From Sporomusaceae bacterium (GTDB lineage: Bacteria > Bacillota_C > Negativicutes > Sporomusales_B > UBA7701), in assembly GCA_022839045.1 (NCBI GenBank), contig JALHDI010000105.1, forward strand, positions 1 to 21,666: a stretch of DNA of 21,666 bases. Reading direction: 5' to 3'. The position numbers and the translations under genes are program-made. The notes below the pieces were generated by a model, which saw only the letters and a program-made list of their open reading frames with translations, was not told the origin of the DNA and searched no databases. Below, piece by piece: positions 8,575 through 13,298 of this stretch. Every line of letters starts with the position of its first letter. The stretch's first letter is position 1.

Positions 8575-8696
8575 AATTTACACCTCCAGAGTTAGGCTTA
8601 ATACTAGTATTAACCAGATGGCGAAATAATCCCTCTATTCAAAAAAATGAGCAGAGAAGCAGTTTATTTCTGATATCGTCAAAAAAACCACCCTGC

Positions 8697-8822
8697 GGCG
8701 GTCTTCTTGACGATATCATCATATCACGCTTTTTTGTCAAACAGTCCACTAAAAGTCCACAGCGGCGTTTTTGTGAAAAAATATTTTCGAGGGTGCGGCA
8801 TAGGTGGCGGAGAACGCAGGCG
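8697..8822. repeat. Direct repeat, left copy
   Basis: Bases 8697-8760 are identical to 11075-11138 over 64 bp. Similarity then continues through AGCGGCGTTTTTG, ATATTTTCGAGGG, GCGGCATAGG and GGAGAACGCAGGCG to 8822 (11210 in the other copy), which has an extra TTTTCGTCCAA at 11139-11149. Weaker similarity extends beyond the hairpin into the small-gene tails near 9051 and 11244. The copies bracket a 2.3-kb module. Confidence 0.9.
8718..8740 (-). promoter_or_regulatory. Putative promoter inside the left direct repeat
   Basis: On the minus strand, TGATATGAT (extended -10, core TATGAT at 8723-8718) lies downstream of a TTGACA (8740-8735). The spacing to that TTGACA is too short for a standard pair, so activity would rely on the extended -10 or on a weaker -10 further on. 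A hairpin (GATATCGTCAA with TTGACGATATC, 8672-8717) with an internal G/C stem begins at the expected transcript start. The pseudogene at 8077-8574 lies downstream. Confidence 0.4.
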
Positions 8823-9040
8823 TACTGCGCCGTTGCGGAGGCCGTTACGGAGGCCGTTACCGCGCCGTTGGGCTCGAAGGCCGGTAACACGAACGTACGC
8901 CCGGCCATGGACGGCCGGGCGAGGAGCCATCAGTCACGGAGACTGTAGTCACGGAGACTGTTGGCGACGGTACGGCTGTGTCGGCCCGAGCCTTATGGCG
9001 CGTTTGGCCGGAGCTTCGGCGCGAAGCCTGCGTTCTTCGC
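8807..9040 (+). repeat. Structured repeat family 1, copy A
   Basis: Terminal arms GCGGAGAACGCAGGC (8807-8821) and GCCTGCGTTCTTCGC (9026-9040) pair fully, with one G.T. Inside them, GCGCC near 8826 pairs with GGCGC near 9019, separated from the arms by small internal loops. The core contains a perfect hairpin GCCCGGCC / GGCCGGGC around ATGGAC, and a 14-bp direct repeat TCACGGAGACTGTAG/TTG. Its ends and several internal blocks (GCAGGCGTACTGCGCCG, TTGCGGAGG.CGTTA, CCGCGCCGT, a GGCCATGGA.GGCCG.GCGAGGAG block, GGCGCGTT.GGCCG.AGCT) recur inverted at 21010-21216. No open frame is conserved between the copies. Confidence 0.75.
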
Positions 9041-9050
9041 GGGCAGTAGA

Positions 9051-9098
9051 CTATTTTTTGCGCGGATCGATTTTCCTGTTCCCGGCGTTTTTAACCAT
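9051..9098 (-). pseudogene. Remnant of a small lysine/arginine-rich gene
   Basis: A 15-codon minus-strand frame (MVKNAGNRKIDPRKK) ends at TAG 9053-9051. Its surroundings match the 35-aa gene at 11244-11351 in position and sequence: the stop is followed by the same family-1 hairpin, the tail CGCAAAAAAT is shared, and the upstream GGCCGCGCCTC reads GRAS in both. The frame is open a little further upstream (GRAST) but no start codon or ribosome-binding site is visible, so it looks like a 5'-truncated paralogue produced by the same duplication as the direct repeats. Confidence 0.4.
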
Positions 9099-9153
9099 AG
9101 TCGAGGCGCGGCCGAAGAAAAGGGCGGGCGTATGGCATGGCGGGCAAAATAAG

Positions 9154-9181
9154 AATCTCCCGGACGAAAGTTCGGGAGATT
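9154..9181 (-). terminator. Intrinsic terminator of the 9191-10045 gene
   Basis: A 12-bp stem (9154-9165 with 9170-9181, one G.T pair) with a 4-base loop, followed on the minus strand by CTTATTTT. It begins 10 bp past the stop codon. Confidence 0.8.
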
Positions 9182-9190
9182 TATGGTAAT

Positions 9191-10045
9191 TCACTCGCTT
9201 AGCGTGGTAGATGATGCTACGTTTTTGCCGGCGAGCTCTTCTATAAGCTCGGGCAAGAGTACGAAGCCTTGCGGGAAGTAAAGGGTCCTGCCGTCTTTGG
9301 CCGTCACCTTCACCTGGAAGATGCCCTGCTCGATGGCGGCGATATCGCCGAAATTCAGGCGGTGTTCGACCAGGTTTTCGTCTTTCAGCAAGATAGTGTC
9401 GCCACAGACAGACAATTCGTTGTTACGGTATATAATTGGGAAGCGAAAGAATAATAAGAAACTAAGCCCCGCGACCAGGAATACCGTTGCCAGACCTAAT
9501 TTGAAAAACATCTCGATAGGCAGCAGCGTACATAATACAAACAATATAATCGATTGCTGCTTGCCCAGCCGATATGTGCAGTACTTTCCGCGCGGCTTGT
9601 AACTGATTCGCAGTGTCTGCCCCGGCTCTCCCGCGGTGACGGTAACCTTTTCGGCCTTAACGGCCCATTGATTTAGATTCGTTCGGGCGAGTTTGGCAAA
9701 TTCTCCGTCGACTATATGCAAATTAAGTTCGCCGTTTTCTGTGAACACCGTCGAAGGGAACCCGTCGCCTTCGCAAACGATCCGGTCTATGCACTCGTAA
9801 GGGATTAAAGACCCGTTTTCCAATCCAATACCGGAAACTGCTATCGTTCCTCTGCGGGCTTTTCGCAATGACCAATATACCCAACCGAGAATTATCAATG
9901 TGACCGTCGATAAACCTAATAACCATTCCAACTCTGAAATCGGAAATAAAGAATTGAAATCTTTATATGACGTCCGTGATTGTAAGAAGGTAAAGTAGGT
10001 CATTCCAATTAAAGGACACATCCACAACCACCGTTCGCGCGGCAT
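9191..10045 (-). CDS. Uncharacterised four-helix membrane protein with PH-like repeats
   Basis: 284 residues. Hydrophobic segments at about 7-22, 41-60, 165-181 and 184-201 form two hairpin pairs. Each pair is followed by a soluble beta-rich stretch of similar plan: about 66-160 (TIAVSGIGLENGSLIPYECI, then DRIVCEGDG) and 205-275 (NNELSVCGDTILLKDENL, then FGDIAAIEQGIFQVKV). The repeated 'strand-turn-strand, I..ID.I' pattern recalls bacterial PH-like membrane proteins and suggests an internal duplication. This is inferred from topology only. GGGAGG lies 8 bases before the ATG at 10045, the terminator is at 9154-9181, and the gene sits in the direct-repeat-bracketed module behind the 279-aa gene. 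The function is unknown. Confidence 0.65.
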   Translation of the reverse strand: MPRERWLWMCPLIGMTYFTFLQSRTSYKDFNSLFPISELEWLLGLSTVTLIILGWVYWSLRKARRGTIAVSGIGLENGSLIPYECIDRIVCEGDGFPSTVFTENGELNLHIVDGEFAKLARTNLNQWAVKAEKVTVTAGEPGQTLRISYKPRGKYCTYRLGKQQSIILFVLCTLLPIEMFFKLGLATVFLVAGLSFLLFFRFPIIYRNNELSVCGDTILLKDENLVEHRLNFGDIAAIEQGIFQVKVTAKDGRTLYFPQGFVLLPELIEELAGKNVASSTTLSE

Positions 10046-10133
10046 TTCGCACTACCTCCCGCTTGTTATGCGCACTTACCAAACATATATTCGACGGGAT
10101 GCCGTTATTTTCCTTTTTTGAATATAAACAGAA

Positions 10134-10159
10134 TATGGGGGAGCGGGCGCTCCCCCATA
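10134..10159 (-). terminator. Hairpin after the 279-aa gene
   Basis: A perfect 11-bp stem TATGGGGGAGC / GCTCCCCCATA with a 4-base loop, 18 bp past the stop at 10177. It is followed on the minus strand only by a moderately T-rich stretch (ATTCTGTTTATATTC), so termination may be partial and allow read-through into the 9191-10045 gene. Confidence 0.65.
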
Positions 10160-10176
10160 AGGTTCCTCTCCGGTAA

Positions 10177-11016
10177 TCAACCGGGACTTAGCGGCGTAGT
10201 GCCGGGGAAAAGAGGCTCATCAAATCCCTTGTTATAATCAGCGTCGGTTTTGCCCATCACCTGTTTTTTTATTTCTTCTTTAACTTTGTCATTGAGTCCT
10301 AAAGTGTTGGCTGCTGCTACACCGAGTGTCCCCAATCCGCCGCCAGCCGCATAGCCGGCCCCGCTCAAGACCGCCTGGTAAGAGCCGTACAGCACCGCCG
10401 CTTCAAGGCCTTTTTTTCTGGCGAGTTCAGGGTTGTCAGGGTGTTGCCGCAACGCTTCCGCTTCGACCTCTCTGGAAAAGTCGCGCGCGCCATTGTAAAC
10501 ATTCATTCCCGTTCCGACAATTCCTAAAGGTCTGTCATACTTTGGCGGCAGCAGTCCTCTGCCTGAATCAGATTTGTCCGCCAGGTACTCAACCGGTTGA
10601 GGCCCTGTAAAAAAATTCTTGCCACTGTTCTGGCTTTTTAGCAGTACCGTGTCGAACACGTTTAATTGCTCATTCGGCCGTTTTGGCCCGCCTTGCGGCA
10701 CCGCAGGCACCATCCCTTCTTCATCATCCTCCCCGTTGTCCCAGCCGTTGAGATAGAATTCCTGCCCCTTGGGTATCGCGCTCTCGTCGTACGGCTGGCC
10801 GAATTGGCGCAGTATCCTGGCCTTCAGGCCGGGGTCCACGGGCCGATAAATGGTCCGCAACGGCTGTTGCTGCTGCAACTGTGCCTCCCGCCTCCGGTCG
10901 GCTTCCTCCATTTTGGACAGTTCCCATTCGATGTCGTCGTCGTCCATCCCCCTCAAATCCGGCTCATACCCCAGCGTCTTCATCCTCCTAAGGTACTCTT
11001 CCTCTCTCGTTCTCAT
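10177..11016 (-). CDS. Uncharacterised protein with charged N-terminus and glycine-rich hydrophobic C-terminal segment
   Basis: 279 residues, no family recognised. Residues 1-50 are highly charged and probably helical (RTREEEYLRRM, DDDDIEWELSKMEEADRRRE), ending in a Q tract. Residues 85-115 are acidic and low-complexity. Residues 162-182 read RPLGIVGTGMNVYNGARDFS. Residues 205-241 form a small-residue hydrophobic stretch with glycine-zipper spacing (VLSGAGYAAGGGLGTLGVAA). The tail is proline-rich. This layout resembles proteins that carry a pre-toxin or membrane-inserting glycine-zipper segment, but no toxin domain is visible and there is no signal peptide. GGAGGAGAGGCC precedes the ATG at 11016. 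A promoter and 5' hairpin in the right direct repeat lie upstream. Confidence 0.6.
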   Translation of the reverse strand: MRTREEEYLRRMKTLGYEPDLRGMDDDDIEWELSKMEEADRRREAQLQQQQPLRTIYRPVDPGLKARILRQFGQPYDESAIPKGQEFYLNGWDNGEDDEEGMVPAVPQGGPKRPNEQLNVFDTVLLKSQNSGKNFFTGPQPVEYLADKSDSGRGLLPPKYDRPLGIVGTGMNVYNGARDFSREVEAEALRQHPDNPELARKKGLEAAVLYGSYQAVLSGAGYAAGGGLGTLGVAAANTLGLNDKVKEEIKKQVMGKTDADYNKGFDEPLFPGTTPLSPG

Positions 11017-11074
11017 GGCCTCTCCTCCTCAATACTCGCCGGTTTTCCGGCACAAAAATAAGAAGGCCGCCCTT

Positions 11075-11210
11075 GGCGGTCTTCTTGACGATATCATCAT
11101 ATCACGCTTTTTTGTCAAACAGTCCACTAAAAGTCCACTTTTCGTCCAAAGCGGCGTTTTTGAGAAAAATATTTTCGAGGGCGCGGCATAGGCGCCGGAG
11201 AACGCAGGCG
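11075..11210. repeat. Direct repeat, right copy
   Basis: Partner of 8697-8822, with 64 identical bp (11075-11138) followed by strongly similar sequence to 11210 and an 11-bp insertion at 11139-11149. It contains the likely promoter of the 10177-11016 gene. Recombination between the two copies would remove 9191-10045 and 10177-11016 together. Confidence 0.9.
11096..11118 (-). promoter_or_regulatory. Putative promoter of the 279-aa gene
   Basis: The same arrangement as in the left repeat: TTGACA (11118-11113) and extended -10 TGATATGAT (11104-11096). A 5' stem-loop follows at 11055-11083 (AGAAGACCGCC with GGCGGCCTTCT, one mismatch, then TATTTTT), which could stabilise the transcript end or act as an early terminator. 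The gene's ATG is at 11016. Confidence 0.45.
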
Positions 11211-11228
11211 CAAAGCCTGCGTTCTCCG
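11196..11228. repeat. Family-1 hairpin, collapsed or empty version
   Basis: A perfect 14-bp inverted repeat CGGAGAACGCAGGC / GCCTGCGTTCTCCG around GCAAA. It occupies exactly the site where the left direct repeat carries the 234-bp copy A. The two loci differ by about 199 bp inserted between GCAGGCG and CGAAGCCTGC / CAAAGCCTGC. Confidence 0.8.
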
Positions 11229-11243
11229 CGAGCGCTTCCTACT

Positions 11244-11351
11244 TCATTTTTTGCGCCGTTCGGGCTGCCTGGCCCTGCTTTTCGTCACCAGGGCGGAGGC
11301 GCGGCCGGGTTCCTGGCCGTCTTTGTCGTGCTGTTCGCCGCTGTTTTTCAT
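11244..11351 (-). CDS. Small basic protein, 35 aa
   Basis: A 35-codon frame MKNSGEQHDKDGQEPGRAS ... RQPERRKK with a strongly basic C-terminus. Its ATG (11351) lies 3 bases after the stop of the upstream 59-aa gene, and GAGGGA at the end of that gene can serve as its ribosome-binding site, so translation is probably coupled. A degenerate relative lies at 9051-9098. No family is recognised; it is hydrophilic, without cysteine, and probably disordered or nucleic-acid-binding by charge. Confidence 0.45.
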   Translation of the reverse strand: MKNSGEQHDKDGQEPGRASALVTKSRARQPERRKK

Positions 11352-11354
11352 GCG

Positions 11355-11534
11355 TTATCCCTCGTCGCTTTCGGTGGTATTTTCCTTGGGCACGGCGGTC
11401 ACTTTTTCGGTGGGCGGGAAGACGGCGGTGGCCTTGGGGTTGGAGAGCAGGTCGGCCTGCTTGCCGCCCCAGGGGGCGTGCTGCGGCTGCGAGCCGTCGC
11501 GGCGGTGTTTGTCGGTGATGTTGACGTCGACCAT
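11355..11534 (-). CDS. Small hydrophilic protein, 59 aa
   Basis: Starts MVDVNITDKHRRDGSQPQH and continues APWGGKQADLLSNPKATAVF. A very good ribosome-binding site, GGAGGTGACGAA, lies directly before the ATG at 11534. It is polar with many T, P, K and E near the C-terminus and no membrane segment. It is the middle gene of a three-gene minus-strand set of tiny ORFs (gaps of 26 and 3 bp), each with its own strong start signal. No homologue is recognised; a spore-core or stress-related structural protein is possible but unproven. Confidence 0.5.
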   Translation of the reverse strand: MVDVNITDKHRRDGSQPQHAPWGGKQADLLSNPKATAVFPPTEKVTAVPKENTTESDEG

Positions 11535-11560
11535 TTCGTCACCTCCGTGGTTTTGTGGGG

Positions 11561-11692
11561 TTAAGGCTCTGTTCTGTTTACGAAGTCTACGGTAGGATAC
11601 ACGGTCGGGGTGGAGTTCTGCGTTTTGCGGTCGGTGGTGGTGACGGCCAGCGGGTCGTCCTGGGCTGGGGTGGCCGGATTCCTGTCGTCCAT
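11561..11692 (-). CDS. Small hydrophilic protein, 43 aa
   Basis: Starts MDDRNPATPAQDDPLAVTTT and ends FVNRTEP. GGGAGGAACGACA precedes the ATG at 11692. The protein is rich in T, D, P and N, acidic in the first half, and lacks hydrophobic segments. First gene of the small-ORF trio. The function is unknown. The regular ribosome-binding sites and tight spacing argue that all three are real despite their size. Confidence 0.5.
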   Translation of the reverse strand: MDDRNPATPAQDDPLAVTTTDRKTQNSTPTVYPTVDFVNRTEP

Positions 11693-11774
11693 TGTCGTTC
11701 CTCCCGGCGATATTGTCGGAGGCGGTTCGGCCGCCTTCCGGTGTTAGTTTCTCCAGAATGCGGCGAGAAATGAA

Positions 11775-11803
11775 AAAAACCGGCGCGATTGGCGCCGGTT
11801 TTT
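11775..11803. terminator. Bidirectional intrinsic terminator
   Basis: A perfect 12-bp stem AAAAACCGGCGC / GCGCCGGTTTTT around GATTG. It lies 8 bp past the stop of the small membrane protein (minus strand) and separates it from the tiny-gene trio, which must therefore have its own promoter between 11693 and 11774. Confidence 0.9.
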
Positions 11804-11810
11804 GTTATTA

Positions 11811-12065
11811 TCAATGGCCTCTGAAAATGCTTTTGACGTATTGTGCGGCGAAAGTAAACCCGTACAGGAAGGCGAGCATGAGGATGGCGGGGAGAATGCC
11901 TTCGCGCAGGAGGACGGGGACGGCGCCGATGGCGTAGCCGGCGACGCGGAAGGCGGTGGCGTGGCGCTCGGTCTTGCAGGCGGGGGTGAGGGCGGCGAGG
12001 TGGAAGAGGGCGCCGTAGATGAAGTAGCGCCACCAGTAGTCGGAGGAGGGGATGAAGTCCTGCAT
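11811..12065 (-). CDS. Small two- or three-helix membrane protein, 84 aa
   Basis: 84 residues starting MQDFIPSSDYWWRYFIY. Hydrophobic stretches are at about 14-27 (FIYGALFHLAALTP) and across 38-75 (AFRVAGYAIGAVPVLLRE and ILPAILMLAFLYGFTFAA), consistent with two or three membrane passes and a basic C-terminus (KSIFRGH). No family is recognised. GGAGG lies 8 bases before the ATG. A reasonable promoter lies at 12102-12131 and a perfect terminator follows at 11775-11803, so it is a single-gene unit. Confidence 0.65.
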   Translation of the reverse strand: MQDFIPSSDYWWRYFIYGALFHLAALTPACKTERHATAFRVAGYAIGAVPVLLREGILPAILMLAFLYGFTFAAQYVKSIFRGH

Positions 12066-12101
12066 GGGGCAGCCTCCTTTGCGGGCGTGAATGACACCAT
12101 A

Positions 12102-12131
12102 ATTGTACTACGGGAGCCGCCGGCCGGGCAA
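12102..12131 (-). promoter_or_regulatory. Putative promoter of the 84-aa membrane protein gene
   Basis: Minus-strand TTGCCC (12131-12126), an 18-base spacer and TACAAT (12107-12102), about 37 bp before the ATG at 12065. Four of six and five of six consensus matches. The remaining stretch 12132-12217 is GC-rich with no recognisable feature. Confidence 0.5.
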
Positions 12132-12217
12132 GGGGACAATTACCCCGGCGGCGGACAAGGAAGAAGGCGGGCCGGGGGCGAAATAACCGCCTAGGAAAAG
12201 AAAACTAGGATACATAC

Positions 12218-12411
12218 GATTGTTTTAAAAAGCTCCAGATGCACGTCCTGATTACACTGGCTTTTTCAGCGCGTCAAGCTTCTGGCGATTGTAGATACGA
12301 ACAGTGTGCGTGGCGCACCGAGGAGCAAGTGCGCCCCTCTTAGCGTTTTAGCGGTTAGAGGGGCGGCCTACCCCTTGCGGGTACGCCGCAGATGGACTTT
12401 TTAAGACAATC
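12218..12411 (+). repeat. Structured repeat family 2, copy 1
   Basis: A 194-bp element. The outer arm GATTGTTTTAAAAAGCTCC (from 12218) pairs with GGACTTTTTAAGACAATC (ending 12411), with one G.T and a small bulge. The next layer is CCAGATGC / GCAGATGG (12235-12242, 12388-12395), which pairs except for tandem G.A mismatches. Inside lie hairpins GGCGCAC / GTGCGCC around GAGGAGC, CCCCTCTTA / TTAGAGGGG, and GCGGC-TACCC / GGGTA-GCCGC. The blocks AGCTCCAGATGCA, GAGGAGCAAGTGCGC and CCCCTTGCGGGTACGC plus GCAGATGG are shared with 17963-18161. The element ends 10 bp before the ribosome-binding site of the flavoprotein gene, so it may lie in that gene's 5' leader. Confidence 0.75.
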
Positions 12412-12433
12412 CATTGAATTGGAGGAAATACTT

Positions 12434-13270
12434 ATGAGAGTGTTGGCGCTTATCGGTTCGCCCCGCAAACTGGGCAATTCGGAGATCCTGGCTAGGGAGA
12501 TGTTGGCGGCGCTGCCGGCGGAGACGGAGCGGGAGATGATCCGCCTGACGGAGTTTGACATCAGGCCGTGCCGGGCGTGCTACGCGTGCCTGCCGGCGGA
12601 AAAGGGCTGCGTGATAGAGGACGATCTGGCGTTTTTGCTTGACAGGATAAAGGCGGCGGACGCGGTGATCATCGCGGCGCCGGTGTATTTCCTCGGGGCG
12701 CATACGAGCGTGAAGGCGGTGGGTGACCGGCTGATTTCGGTTATCGCCAACAACGCCGATTATGCGGGCAAGCGGTGCGTGACGGCGGTGACTTACGGCA
12801 TCCCGGGCTGGGAGGGGTACGGCCGGGAGATGGTGCTGAATTTCGCCCGGTTTCTCCACCTGGAGGTGGCGGGGAGCATGCTGGTGCAGGCCGCCAGCCC
12901 GGGCGAGGCGGCGCGGCCGGAGGTGCTGGCCGAGGCGCGGGCTTTGGCCGGACGGCTGACGGGCGGCGGGGCCGACCTGTCGTTGCCGGGGGTGCATACC
13001 TGCCGGGACTGCGGCGGCAGCCTGCTGCAGATCGCTCCTTCGGGGGCGGTGCGGTGCGTGATGTGCGACGCCCGGGGGGAGCTGAAGGCGGCGGACGGCG
13101 AGGTGGCGATCGAGTTCGCGGCCGGCGACCACGAGCGCTTTTCGCCGGCGGGCAAGGGTGAGCACGCCGCGCTGCTGGAGGAGATAAAACGGCACTATAT
13201 CGCGGAGCGGGAAGAACTTTTCCGACGCCGCAAGCCGTACGGGACCCCGGACTGGTGGGTGAAGCGATGA
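12434..13270 (+). CDS. Iron-sulfur flavoprotein-like FMN protein with C-terminal zinc ribbon
   Basis: 278 residues. Residues 1-175 form a flavodoxin-like fold of the NADPH-dependent FMN reductase/iron-sulfur flavoprotein group: FMN phosphate loop GSPRKLGNSE (8-17) and APVYFLGAHTSVKAVGDR (82-99). The cysteine cluster C46-x2-C49-x2-C52-x6-C59 matches the compact motif that binds a 4Fe-4S cluster in Isf proteins. An added C-terminal domain has C190-x2-C193 and C208-x2-C211, a probable zinc ribbon or rubredoxin-like knuckle not usual in Isf. The protein is likely a cytoplasmic electron-transfer protein. The ATG at 12434 has GGAGGAAA upstream; the in-frame ATG at 12392 lies inside the structured repeat. 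sbcD follows after 28 bp and may be cotranscribed. Confidence 0.8.
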   Translation: MRVLALIGSPRKLGNSEILAREMLAALPAETEREMIRLTEFDIRPCRACYACLPAEKGCVIEDDLAFLLDRIKAADAVIIAAPVYFLGAHTSVKAVGDRLISVIANNADYAGKRCVTAVTYGIPGWEGYGREMVLNFARFLHLEVAGSMLVQAASPGEAARPEVLAEARALAGRLTGGGADLSLPGVHTCRDCGGSLLQIAPSGAVRCVMCDARGELKAADGEVAIEFAAGDHERFSPAGKGEHAALLEEIKRHYIAEREELFRRRKPYGTPDWWVKR

Positions 13271-13298
13271 AGGGGCGCAAGGGCGCGGAGGTGGCAGG

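Larger units (their letters stand above)
6179..8690. other. AT-rich accessory island with decaying genes
   Basis: Base composition drops sharply right after the metF terminator and recovers near 8690. Codon use in this stretch favours A/T-ending codons, unlike the flanking GC-rich genes. It carries one intact gene (DUF2310) and three damaged ones on both strands. No integrase, transposase or att repeat is visible. Bases 6185-6340 hold no convincing gene; an 18-22-codon frame starting ATG near 6295 (reads AYNLNRLWAAVVSKGF) may be a remnant. Bases 7971-8000 and 8041-8076 show nothing beyond the tandem repeat. Confidence 0.75.

Noticed and set aside
8807..9040. Interpretation of family 1 as an insertion sequence or MITE with standard target duplication
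   Set aside because: No transposase, no fixed terminal inverted repeats beyond GCAGGCG-type ends, and no direct target duplication; the empty-site comparison places the extra sequence in a hairpin loop instead.
8707..9189. 160-codon plus-strand frame across the direct repeat and family-1 element
   Set aside because: Not conserved in the other repeat copies, arginine-rich translation of a structured element, no start signal.
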